NCBI GenBank assembly: GCA_050247135.1
Contig: JBFWUT010000003.1
Location: 1 to 64,000 of the forward strand
Reading direction: 5' to 3'
DNA: 64,000 bases
Source: Berkiella sp050247135
GTDB lineage: Bacteria > Pseudomonadota > Gammaproteobacteria > Berkiellales > Berkiellaceae
Shown: positions 17,521 through 24,364 of the stretch, in pieces
Layout: each line of letters opens with the position of its first letter
Position numbering within the stretch: the stretch's first letter is position 1
Made by a program: the position numbers and the translations under genes
The notes under the pieces: model-generated
What the model was told of the DNA's origin: nothing
The model's input: the letters and a program-made list of their open reading frames with translations, nothing else
Databases searched by the model: none

Positions 17521-17814
17521 ATGTCGTCTCAAGGTCCAGCAAATAAGCAACCATCAGATAAACAAATTGATTTTTTAGCAAAGCTCTTTGAATCTACTAA
17601 TGTGCAGCAATTCACTGAAACTGTTCCCGAGTCCACTGAAACTGTGCCCCAGCAAGCTGCACAAACAGACGACTTTTCGCTCGTTAGTTCTGTCAACTTG
17701 GAAGATTTATCACAATATTTGCCAGTGGTAGAAGCGTACTATGATGAAACAGAAGAAGAGCATGAGGCGCAGGAACGACGCGCGCCAAGTCGCAATAAAC
17801 CAGGAAAGCGATAA
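17521..17814 (+). CDS. unknown acidic 97-residue protein
   Basis: ATG 17521 preceded by CAGGAAAATATCAT. A short internal duplication, TETVPESTETVP, lies at residues 33-44. The middle is acidic and hydrophobic (LEDLSQYLPVVEAYYDETEE) and the end is basic (RRAPSRNKPGKR). No signal peptide or membrane segment. Product of unknown function; small effector-like protein by context. Confidence 0.5.
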   Translation: MSSQGPANKQPSDKQIDFLAKLFESTNVQQFTETVPESTETVPQQAAQTDDFSLVSSVNLEDLSQYLPVVEAYYDETEEEHEAQERRAPSRNKPGKR

Positions 17815-17827
17815 ACGGTAACTAAAC

Positions 17828-17870
17828 CTCGCCCATTCAAATGATCGTTAGGATGGGTGAGATTCTTATT
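17828..17870 (+). terminator. probable intrinsic terminator
   Basis: ctcgcccat at 17828-17836 pairs with atgggtgag at 17853-17861 (one G-U pair), followed by attcttattt. It lies 14 bases after the stop of the gene ending at 17814. The rest of the gap to 18136 shows nothing clear. Confidence 0.5.
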
Positions 17871-18135
17871 TCCCCCATAGCAGTTGTCATAATGCGAATG
17901 CTCAGCATAAAAAATGTGATTAAACGATTTTAACCTTATTGCTCCAATGCTCCGAAATTCCAGTCTTGTATTCCATTTTATTACTTGGTTGCTGAACTAA
18001 TTTTGGGTTGCCCTTTTAAGCATAAAAGAGCTAAATCTATACTAATTCCTGACAATTTTTGTGACTTCTATGGTACTTAAAGCTATTATACCCCTCATTA
18101 TTTTTTCACAGTTTAAAAGCACTTAGGAGTATGAC

Positions 18136-19626
18136 ATGCTGAATATGACTGGTTTATCTACAATGTTTGATATCAATCGATTAGCAGACATGTTCAATGA
18201 TCTTACCCTAAGAGATGCTCCGCCTCAGCCAGCTGAAGATTACACCCGCGAATATATGGCAGCAGGTGCTGCGACGTTAGTCGCTTTAGCTGTGACCTGT
18301 TGTTGTGTTTCTAAAAAAATGAGGGACAGGCGCTATGAAGCTAGAGTATTTCAACATAGCGCAATCGGTGTGGCGCAGGCAGCAAGTGGACAAGCATCCT
18401 CCTCTGTCAGTAGCTCATCATCAACATCAAGTTCATTTAAGGAAAGCTCTTTATCCTTCGGCTCAAGTTCAACGTCAACCTCGTCTTCGAATCATTCCAT
18501 GGTGTTCACAGCAAATCAATTTGCTGAAACAAATGAAGCATTAAACGCCAAACTTAACGTATGGCTTGCGGGCAAGAGTTTGCAAGTGAGTAACGAAACC
18601 GAGCAAAAAATTGCTCAGCAGTTTTTAAAACTGGATGATGAATTCAAAAGCAGTTTATTAATTGCACATCAATCAAGAGTATCACCGATCAGAACCTACG
18701 ATTTTTCGATGTTACAGTGCGCAATGGATCTCTGTATAGCCATTAAAGGGCTATTAGGGGCTTTACCCACCGAAGATTTGTTTAAGAAAATCCTCGAAGC
18801 AGGGAAGGAGATGAATGATGATGAGTTGCTGCAAATGTTTAAAGATCCTAGGAGTGACGTGGCAGATCAACTGAAGAAGACGGCTAGACAATATCAGGAA
18901 AAGGAACAACAAGCCGCACGAGAACGAGCAGAGCGTGTGCGCAAGGATAATGAGGCTAGAGCACAACGTGAAGCAGAAGAAAGAGAACGAGCAGAAGTGC
19001 AAAGAAGAGAAGCACAGCGAGAATTAGCAGCAGCAAGAGAGCGAGCGGCGGAAGAAGCAAGACAACAAGAAGCCAGAAAGGCAGCAAGAAAAGCGGCAAG
19101 ACAAGCAGAAGAAGCAAGACAAGCCGAAGCGGCAAGACAAGCCGAAATAGTCAGACAAGCAGCAGTAAGAGAAGCCGAAGCTGCAAGACGAGCAGAGGCG
19201 GCAAGACAAGCCGAAGCCGCAAGAAAACAAGCCGAAGCCGCAAGACAAGCAGAAGCCGCAAGAAAACAAGCCGAAGCAGCAAGACAAGAAGAAGCGGCAA
19301 GACAAGCAGAAGCAGCAAGACAAGCAGAAGCAGCAAGACAAGCAGAAGCAGCAAGACAAGCAGAAGCAGCAAGACAAGCAGAAGCAGCAAGACAAGCAGA
19401 AGCACAAAGACCCGTGCAACAACCGACATCCCGAGCTGATCTGGTCAATAATTTAAATGCTATGCTTGCTCCATCATCAGGAGCGCCTGCAAATCACAAG
19501 GTGGCAGCCGCTAGACAACAACAGGGCTTACACATGTCAGGTAGAGCGCAGCAGCGCGTGGTAGCTCCAGAGGCAGGAGTCGTTGCGAACGCAGCATCAA
19601 GCACAATGAAGAAAATTAATAAATAA
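18136..19626 (+). CDS. single-pass membrane protein with Ser-rich region and TolA-like EAARQA repeats
   Basis: 496 residues; ATG follows TTAGGAGTATGAC. Residues about 41-60 (AAGAATLVALAVTCCCVS) form one membrane segment followed by KKMRDRR, so the bulk should be cytoplasmic or, if translocated, on the host cytosol side. A Ser/Thr-rich stretch occupies residues 85-120. Residues about 250-425 are one long charged helix, ending in perfect hexapeptides EAARQA encoded by near-identical 18-base units. The C-terminus is Gln/Ala-rich. The repeat resembles TolA and many coiled-coil surface or effector proteins through composition only; homology is not implied. A strong terminator follows. Confidence 0.75.
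   Translation: MLNMTGLSTMFDINRLADMFNDLTLRDAPPQPAEDYTREYMAAGAATLVALAVTCCCVSKKMRDRRYEARVFQHSAIGVAQAASGQASSSVSSSSSTSSSFKESSLSFGSSSTSTSSSNHSMVFTANQFAETNEALNAKLNVWLAGKSLQVSNETEQKIAQQFLKLDDEFKSSLLIAHQSRVSPIRTYDFSMLQCAMDLCIAIKGLLGALPTEDLFKKILEAGKEMNDDELLQMFKDPRSDVADQLKKTARQYQEKEQQAARERAERVRKDNEARAQREAEERERAEVQRREAQRELAAARERAAEEARQQEARKAARKAARQAEEARQAEAARQAEIVRQAAVREAEAARRAEAARQAEAARKQAEAARQAEAARKQAEAARQEEAARQAEAARQAEAARQAEAARQAEAARQAEAARQAEAQRPVQQPTSRADLVNNLNAMLAPSSGAPANHKVAAARQQQGLHMSGRAQQRVVAPEAGVVANAASSTMKKINK
19297..19405 (+). repeat. tandem 18-bp coding repeat (six units)
   Basis: Six nearly identical 18-base units, each containing gcaagacaagcagaagca, code for the EAARQA hexapeptide. The earlier units (19080-19296) are degenerate versions. 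Near-identity at the DNA level suggests recent expansion, so copy number may vary between strains. Confidence 0.85.
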
Positions 19627-19636
19627 CAGTTCGATT

Positions 19637-19679
19637 TGACCCTGTATACCTAAATCTATGCAGGGTCATGCCATTTTTT
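19637..19679 (+). terminator. intrinsic terminator
   Basis: tgaccctg at 19637-19644 pairs with cagggtca at 19661-19668, followed by tgcc and a run of T to 19679. It lies 10 bases after the stop at 19626 and isolates the next gene. Confidence 0.75.
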
Positions 19680-19731
19680 AGCATGAAGCCTGATTTTGAA
19701 CTATATTCAATTCAAAGATCAGGAGGATATC

Positions 19732-20016
19732 ATGCAGGAAATCAAAGACTTAGCTCAATTAAATATCATTTCTGGTGGTAATCAAGATTGTCATTTCATC
19801 GATGACTGGGAGTGTCAGTACCTTTATGCTGCAACTTCCGTGCTGTTCACATCGCCCTTTCTTCTGATGGCAACTTCGTGGTCAGCTGCCGTCATGGGCG
19901 CTATGGCAGGTGTTGGGTTGAGTTACGTGTTCTATAGAAATTTTAGCGGCTATATCTTGCCGGAATGCGGAGTTCCCGCTGGTTATACTACCTATAACCA
20001 GTCTTGCAAATCATAG
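19732..20016 (+). CDS. double-glycine leader peptide, second copy type
   Basis: 94 residues from ATG 19732, which has an excellent AGGAGG at the right distance. The start MQEIKDLAQLNIISGG fits a double-glycine leader (SGG, Ile at -4), though Leu/Thr/Glu at -12/-11/-8 are not conserved. The predicted mature peptide, about 78 residues, has four Cys, a hydrophobic core (LLMATSWSAAVMGAMAGVGLSY) and Gly-rich segments, as in class II bacteriocins and microcins. No exporter or immunity gene is adjacent. It could alternatively be a small membrane protein with a chance GG. Confidence 0.6.
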   Translation: MQEIKDLAQLNIISGGNQDCHFIDDWECQYLYAATSVLFTSPFLLMATSWSAAVMGAMAGVGLSYVFYRNFSGYILPECGVPAGYTTYNQSCKS

Positions 20017-20037
20017 TCTCGCTAAAACCGAAAGCCA

Positions 20038-20961
20038 TTACTTAACTCTCTTGCGGGGCGATAAAACGTTAGAAGCATCAGGGGCAGGCGCTGGTAGTTG
20101 CGCAGTTAATTCATTCTGACGTTCTTTCCATTTTCTTAATCTTGCTTGACGTTTTGTTGAATGGGAATACATTCTGAGTCCCACTTCAGGATCACCACTT
20201 TTGTGTACGGTTGGCGCTAATGGAGCGGTGTCATCATCGTCATCATTTTTTACGGTCCCAGCAGAATGGCAAGAATCATTGGACTCTTCGTCATTGAGGT
20301 CATCATTTAATTCATCATCACTAAAAGAACCACCTTTGAGTGTATTCGCTGAATGGCAAGAATCATCTGAAAGTTCATTATCGCTATCAGAAAATAAATC
20401 AGGCATTAGTTCTTTGATGATGGAGTTTTTTTCTGATAATGCAATCAAATTATTTCTAACGCTATGATCAGCGACTTGTGCATTTAAATCTTCATTAGTA
20501 AGCTGCGTGTGGAATTTTTCGAGCACCATAAGAAGCGGTGCGTTATAACCCATTTTTGCAGCTAAACAGAGAACCCATAATACCGTTTTACCGTGGTTTG
20601 AGTGCGGCGCTGTTCTTAAGTCATCAAGAGTCAATTTGGGATAAATGTGTTCAAAAGCCTTCAATCTGCCATAGCAGGCTTGATAAGTGATTAACCATAC
20701 ATAAGAACAACCTTGATATTCACCTTCAGTAAGACGATAACGTAATTTCTCGTAAGGATGGCTTAAGAGAAATTCGATGTCTTTAGTCTCTCCGAGCCTT
20801 GCAAGTGATTGATGAAACTCTTCATCAGTAACCGACATATCAGAACGGGGGGATGCAAGAGTCGCTAAATGCTCTTGGAATGTGGAACTCGGTTGCGATG
20901 ATTCAGCAGCTTCTTGATCGGCTGGTGCAGCTCCTAGCCACTTTTTAAAGGTGTTTAGCAC
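20038..20961 (-). CDS. unknown protein with acidic repeats and a C-terminal basic NLS-like end
   Basis: 307 residues. Residues 1-40 are low complexity; 45-180 are helical with ankyrin-like features (YQACYGRLKAFEHIYPKL; LCLAAKMGYNAPLLMVLEKF). Residues 190-250 are very acidic and contain two related blocks, SDDSCHSANT and SNDSCHSAGT. The C-terminal quarter is basic and ends VLSPRKRVK, a good match to a monopartite nuclear-localisation signal. No signal peptide. I infer a host-directed, possibly nuclear protein; the fold of the helical part is unproven. Confidence 0.65.
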   Translation of the reverse strand: MLNTFKKWLGAAPADQEAAESSQPSSTFQEHLATLASPRSDMSVTDEEFHQSLARLGETKDIEFLLSHPYEKLRYRLTEGEYQGCSYVWLITYQACYGRLKAFEHIYPKLTLDDLRTAPHSNHGKTVLWVLCLAAKMGYNAPLLMVLEKFHTQLTNEDLNAQVADHSVRNNLIALSEKNSIIKELMPDLFSDSDNELSDDSCHSANTLKGGSFSDDELNDDLNDEESNDSCHSAGTVKNDDDDDTAPLAPTVHKSGDPEVGLRMYSHSTKRQARLRKWKERQNELTAQLPAPAPDASNVLSPRKRVK

Positions 20962-20970
20962 AATTAATCC

Positions 20971-21336
20971 TTATACTGATGAGGATGGATGATCTTTAAA
21001 CTCAATCACCATCACTTCAATGGGCTTTGTAGATAAATTGATATCACCATGCAGTTCCCCTACAGGATCTTTTTCAAACCAATAGGCCTTGCCGGTTTCA
21101 AAAACTAAATCCGATTTCTCTCCGGTTTCTTCAACTTTAACCAATTTACCACCTTGCAGCCCTACAATGACGCGAGCATGATCATGGCGGTGCATCTTAA
21201 GTTTGTCATTAGGAGGAATCGTCGTCTTCCAGACTTTCACTTTTTCATTTTCAAATTGCAGCTCTCGTTTAGATTCACCCAAAGCAGGTGTTGAGATAAT
21301 GGCAAATGTTAACCCTAAAGCAAAAAAAAGTCTCAT
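20971..21336 (-). CDS. exported cupin-domain protein
   Basis: 121 residues from ATG 21336, with a signal peptide (MRLFFALGLTFAIISTPALG). The mature part is one small beta-barrel with the cupin metal-binding pattern HRHDHARVIVGLQGG (His residues) and a later GELHGD. Likely a periplasmic single-domain cupin; substrate unknown. It starts 10 bases after the stop of the YjdM-like gene and is probably co-transcribed with it. Confidence 0.75.
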   Translation of the reverse strand: MRLFFALGLTFAIISTPALGESKRELQFENEKVKVWKTTIPPNDKLKMHRHDHARVIVGLQGGKLVKVEETGEKSDLVFETGKAYWFEKDPVGELHGDINLSTKPIEVMVIEFKDHPSSSV

Positions 21337-21346
21337 GAGATATTTC

Positions 21347-21694
21347 CTACGCTTTTTTAACAAATTCAGATTTGAGCATCATTGGCCCAATCCCTTCAAT
21401 TTTGCAGTCGATATTATGATCACCTTCAACCAAACGATTAATTTTCACTTTGGTGCCTATTTTGGCAACCTTCGATGAACCCCGAACGTTAAGATCTTTT
21501 ATTAAAGTGACATAATCCCCTTCTTGTAAGGTGTTGCCATGTGCGTCTTTAACGATGAAAGCATCAGGCTCTGTCACTTGGATGTTTGGGTTCCACTCGT
21601 GGGCACATTCAGGGCACACTAAATGCCCACTGTCTTCATAAACATATTGAGATTGGCATTGGGGGCAGGGAGGAAAGTGAGTATCGGTCATCAT
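21347..21694 (-). CDS. yjdM: PhnA/YjdM-type zinc-ribbon protein
   Basis: 115 residues. N-terminal zinc ribbon with two Cys pairs (CPQC and CPEC, residues about 10-33) followed by the conserved WNP, and the C-terminal KOW-like domain with DAHGNTLQEGDYVTLIKDLNVRGSS...KIGTKV. Length and order match the YjdM (formerly PhnA) family of alkylphosphonate-associated proteins, whose actual function is not settled. ATG 21694 or 21691 are both possible starts. Confidence 0.88.
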   Translation of the reverse strand: MMTDTHFPPCPQCQSQYVYEDSGHLVCPECAHEWNPNIQVTEPDAFIVKDAHGNTLQEGDYVTLIKDLNVRGSSKVAKIGTKVKINRLVEGDHNIDCKIEGIGPMMLKSEFVKKA

Positions 21695-21783
21695 CAAATC
21701 GCTCTATATTGGGCTACTTTGGAGCCTAATATACACTGAAGCGACACGGCTACCAAGAGCGTTGGGTAGCTAGCAAAATAGGA

Positions 21784-22779
21784 TTACTCGTGAGAACCCG
21801 GTTTAACAGGTTTCGATCTTTGAACATTTTGCTTACTTTCAGGCTGAACATTTAAAGCGCTCTCAGAAGAGGGTTTAAGCGCTGATTTGCGCTGGTTAAG
21901 AACTGCAGGGGGTCTTTTGGTGGGGGTATTGTCACTGCGATCAAAGGTCTTTCTGAAGCCCTTTGCTTTTCCTAGCTCATCATAAATTTCAGGCTCAAAG
22001 CGCTTCTCTTTGCTTAAGCTTTTAAAGAAAGTCACCTGATCACCGATTTTAGCTTTAGCGCGAATCGCCTCAATTAACGTTGTATCGAGGTTATAGAAAA
22101 GGTGAACTAGTGTATCAGAGGATAAAGATTTCAAGTATAGTCTGAGTTGCTCAGCGGATAAATCAGTTAATAAAGCAGAAAATTGATCATTGAGTTCGTT
22201 GCGATCTAATTCTTTCAGGTTTCTTTTGCGTAGCGCCCTTTTATAAGCTTTATCAAGCTGTCCTTCTTTTTCGGCGGGAGCTGCTAATCCAGAGAGAATA
22301 ACCCCAGGATAATACATTAGTTCAATGTTACTATAATTTTTTCCTTTTGAGGTGTCATGTAAACTATTTTCAAAACTAGCTGCTCTTTCAGCTGCATTGT
22401 TGGATTCATCGCAATAGTAAAGTTTGACTCGCAATTTGACATTTTCAGGTAAGCCATCGGCAATGACGCGTTCTGCAATCGTACTTTGCTTGAGCAGAAC
22501 GGTTGCATTTTTTGCTTTGTTACAAACTTCGGTGGTGTCACTCATACCATGAGATAAGATATAAACTCTATCACCTTCTTTCAAATCCTTAAGTCCGTTG
22601 CTGCCTTCATAAACAATTTTAATCTCTTTTGCTTGATAAGGGTCATCAGTATCTTCTGTTAAAGCTTCTCTAATAAGCTGCTTTTGTTCATAAACTGATT
22701 TCCAATTTAGAGCCATGTTTCTGAGCTCTTCTGGATCTTCATTCTCAGAAAAAGGAATATAAAGATAAACGGTTGGCAT
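21784..22779 (-). CDS. unknown protein with a possible clan-CD (caspase-like) cysteine protease core
   Basis: 331 residues; ATG preceded by GGGAAG. The N-terminal half has the pattern seen in caspase/gingipain-like folds: a hydrophobic strand ending in His-Gly (GDRVYILSHGMSD, residues about 69-81), then a second strand ending in Cys (VKLRVKLYYCDESN, about 114-127). Secretory signals are absent. The C-terminal half is helical and charged, ending in a basic low-complexity tail (TKRPPAVLNQRKSALKP). If the His and Cys form a dyad, this is a protease-type effector or toxin. The reading rests on two motifs only, so a noncatalytic relative is equally possible. Confidence 0.55.
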   Translation of the reverse strand: MPTVYLYIPFSENEDPEELRNMALNWKSVYEQKQLIREALTEDTDDPYQAKEIKIVYEGSNGLKDLKEGDRVYILSHGMSDTTEVCNKAKNATVLLKQSTIAERVIADGLPENVKLRVKLYYCDESNNAAERAASFENSLHDTSKGKNYSNIELMYYPGVILSGLAAPAEKEGQLDKAYKRALRKRNLKELDRNELNDQFSALLTDLSAEQLRLYLKSLSSDTLVHLFYNLDTTLIEAIRAKAKIGDQVTFFKSLSKEKRFEPEIYDELGKAKGFRKTFDRSDNTPTKRPPAVLNQRKSALKPSSESALNVQPESKQNVQRSKPVKPGSHE

Positions 22780-22921
22780 GGCACACTTCCCACAGCTTTT
22801 ATAGGATGTGACCTAAAAAAATTGGGGAAGTTCCATAATACGGTTTGATCAGTGCCGTTACACGGCCTTTATGCTTCTTTCTTGGGGACATCCTTGATAA
22901 ATCAAGCACTTAGGAGGTATG

Positions 22922-22996
22922 ATGCGCTATAATGTCGACCATGATCGACAAATGTTCATTGAAATTGTCGACTATAATAGGCATAGTGACGTGTAA
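22922..22996 (+). CDS. 24-residue short frame with a strong ribosome-binding site
   Basis: AGGAGG lies at the right distance before ATG 22922. The product MRYNVDHDRQMFIEIVDYNR... is charged and shows no signal. It may be a leader peptide, a small protein, or the front of a lost gene. It covers the inverted repeat at 22933-22950. Confidence 0.3.
   Translation: MRYNVDHDRQMFIEIVDYNRHSDV
22933..22950. promoter_or_regulatory. inverted repeat, operator- or hairpin-like
   Basis: tgtcga-ccatga-tcgaca is a perfect 6-base dyad. Two more gtcga motifs follow within 80 bases (gtcgactataat and gtcgacgat). It may be a repressor site or an RNA hairpin inside the 24-residue frame. Confidence 0.3.
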
Positions 22997-23016
22997 ATTG
23001 TCTTTCGGAGTCGACG

Positions 23017-23121
23017 ATGCTAGATAGCCTATATGAATTTCACCATGAATTAATGGCATCCTTCCGGCTCTTTATTGTTTCGATCATTTTATTTTCAATG
23101 AAACAATCCGGAGAGGCATGA
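23017..23121 (+). CDS. 34-residue putative small membrane protein
   Basis: ATG 23017 has CGGAG ten bases upstream. After 13 polar residues there is one hydrophobic helix (FRLFIVSIILFSM), then KQSGEA and a stop. Size and form are like type I toxins or other small membrane proteins, but no antisense RNA signal is visible to me. Evidence for expression is limited to the start context. Confidence 0.3.
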   Translation: MLDSLYEFHHELMASFRLFIVSIILFSMKQSGEA

Positions 23122-23170
23122 TTTTTCTAAGTTTGATACCAGAATAGGTATTGCATAGAATACTAATTTT

Positions 23171-23560
23171 CTATGCAATTCTAGGTCTTTTCTCCGGAGG
23201 GCTTATCAAATCAACTTCCTTCTCAACATCCTTATCATTATCTCGAGCATTTTTTACCCTAAATAATAGGCTTTGGAGGTCTAATTGACGTTTAAGCTCA
23301 GCTATTTCTGCTCGTTGCAAAGTTACTGCATTCTCTAATTTTTTCGTTTTAATAATGCCATCAAATGCTTCAAAGCACCATTTCGCAGTGCAGAATTCAT
23401 TCATAACCTCAATTAGGTAATCTGGAATAACATACTGCTCATTTGTCGCGCATCCACCACTGATATAAACCCTTGCGATTACATTCAAAGTGCGAAAACG
23501 CTCATTATCATCTGATATTTTGAGCGCAAACTTTAATGCCTTCTTTAAATGCGACGAGAC
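23171..23560 (-). pseudogene. C-terminal remnant of a putative effector gene
   Basis: The frame is open from 23560 (an in-frame TAG lies just upstream) to the stop at 23171. There is no ATG in the first 24 codons, only a TTG at 23488. The protein looks natural: SSHLKKALKFALKISDDNER, RVYISGGCATNEQY, a heptad-like helix LQRAEIAELKRQLDLQ, and a C-terminus ISPPEKRPRIA with a basic KRPR cluster. I read it as the back part of a gene whose front was replaced by unrelated DNA; it may once have joined the frame at 23583-24260 upstream. No family recognised. Confidence 0.45.
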
Positions 23561-23582
23561 CTACCAACATTATTTTAAAGAA

Positions 23583-24260
23583 TTACACACCGAGTTCGCG
23601 TTTGCACCGCTGGATTGGGCTGGGCAATTTCTCCAAGCTTGATGTTTTTGCTTGACACATAATTTCGAAAAAAAGCCGCAGCCGGCGCCACTCGCACGCC
23701 GACCACGGCCCGCGCGCCCGCGACGAGGCAGGCCCGCCACGCAGGACCGCCGCAAAATCAAAACCAAACCCAGAAAAATCCTTTGAAGGCGACATCGTCT
23801 CAGCTCCCCACTTAAATTTAAATTGGAAAGAGCGCTTTAAAGGTTCCTTATCTTCAACAATATAATAAATCCCCTGCGCAAATGCTTGAAGCGTGCAAGC
23901 CGGTAAATATCGTTGTACGAAACCAATGACTTGGCGCCAAAACAAATTACGCTTGTCCCAATTACCTAAATTATCAAATTCAGTATTGTACGTTTCAAAT
24001 GCTTTTAATAGATGGTAGGGGTTAAACACGATTTCTGATAGCGATTTTTCAGTAAATGCTTTCCTAAATTTTTCTAAGGCCCGATGTAAGGGCAGGTTAT
24101 TATCGAATGCTTTAGCTAAAGCAGCGGTCACTTCATTATTTGGGGCATGAATAATGGCTTGTAACATTTCGTTAAAATCAAAGACATTATCTTGTTGTAT
24201 TTTTACATGAGCTTCTACACCATTTGGGAAAACAGCGGTCTTTTTATTAAATATGCATTG
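23583..24260 (-). pseudogene. N-terminally truncated, chimaeric remnant of an unknown gene
   Basis: The frame is open back to 24260 and reads as real protein before the first ATG at 24167 (KKTAVFPNGVEAHVKIQQ), so the natural start has been lost. Residues up to about 140 after that ATG are helical (LHRALEKFRKAF; RNLFWRQVIGFVQRYLPACTL). At about 23757 the frame enters a patch of 85% GC encoding Arg/Gly/Pro/Ala-rich sequence that does not resemble the rest, then continues to a stop at 23583. The last part is therefore probably not native. Function unknown. Confidence 0.45.
23675..23752. other. abrupt high-GC patch in AT-rich DNA
   Basis: Only 12 of 78 bases are A or T (about 85% GC), with sharp borders to sequence of roughly 40% GC. 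It contains dense CpG and runs such as cccgcgcgcccgcg. It interrupts the unknown gene remnant. Foreign insertion, host-derived DNA or an assembly artefact are all possible. Confidence 0.8.
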
Positions 24261-24364
24261 TTATGAATGTGGGGTATTTCGGACGATCAGCAAAAAATAA
24301 GCTTATAAATGAATAAGTTGCTCGTTTCTATTGCCGATCTGGCCCGGATATGTAGTTAGACCCA

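Noticed and set aside
19024..19448. Long minus-strand frames made of Leu/Val or Cys/Ser/Ala repeats
   Set aside because: They are antisense shadows of the EAARQA coding repeat; the repetitive codons keep all frames open. No ribosome-binding site or natural protein composition.
23570..23767. Arg/Gly-rich minus-strand frame across the GC patch
   Set aside because: Exists only because the GC-rich patch lacks stop codons; no conserved sequence.
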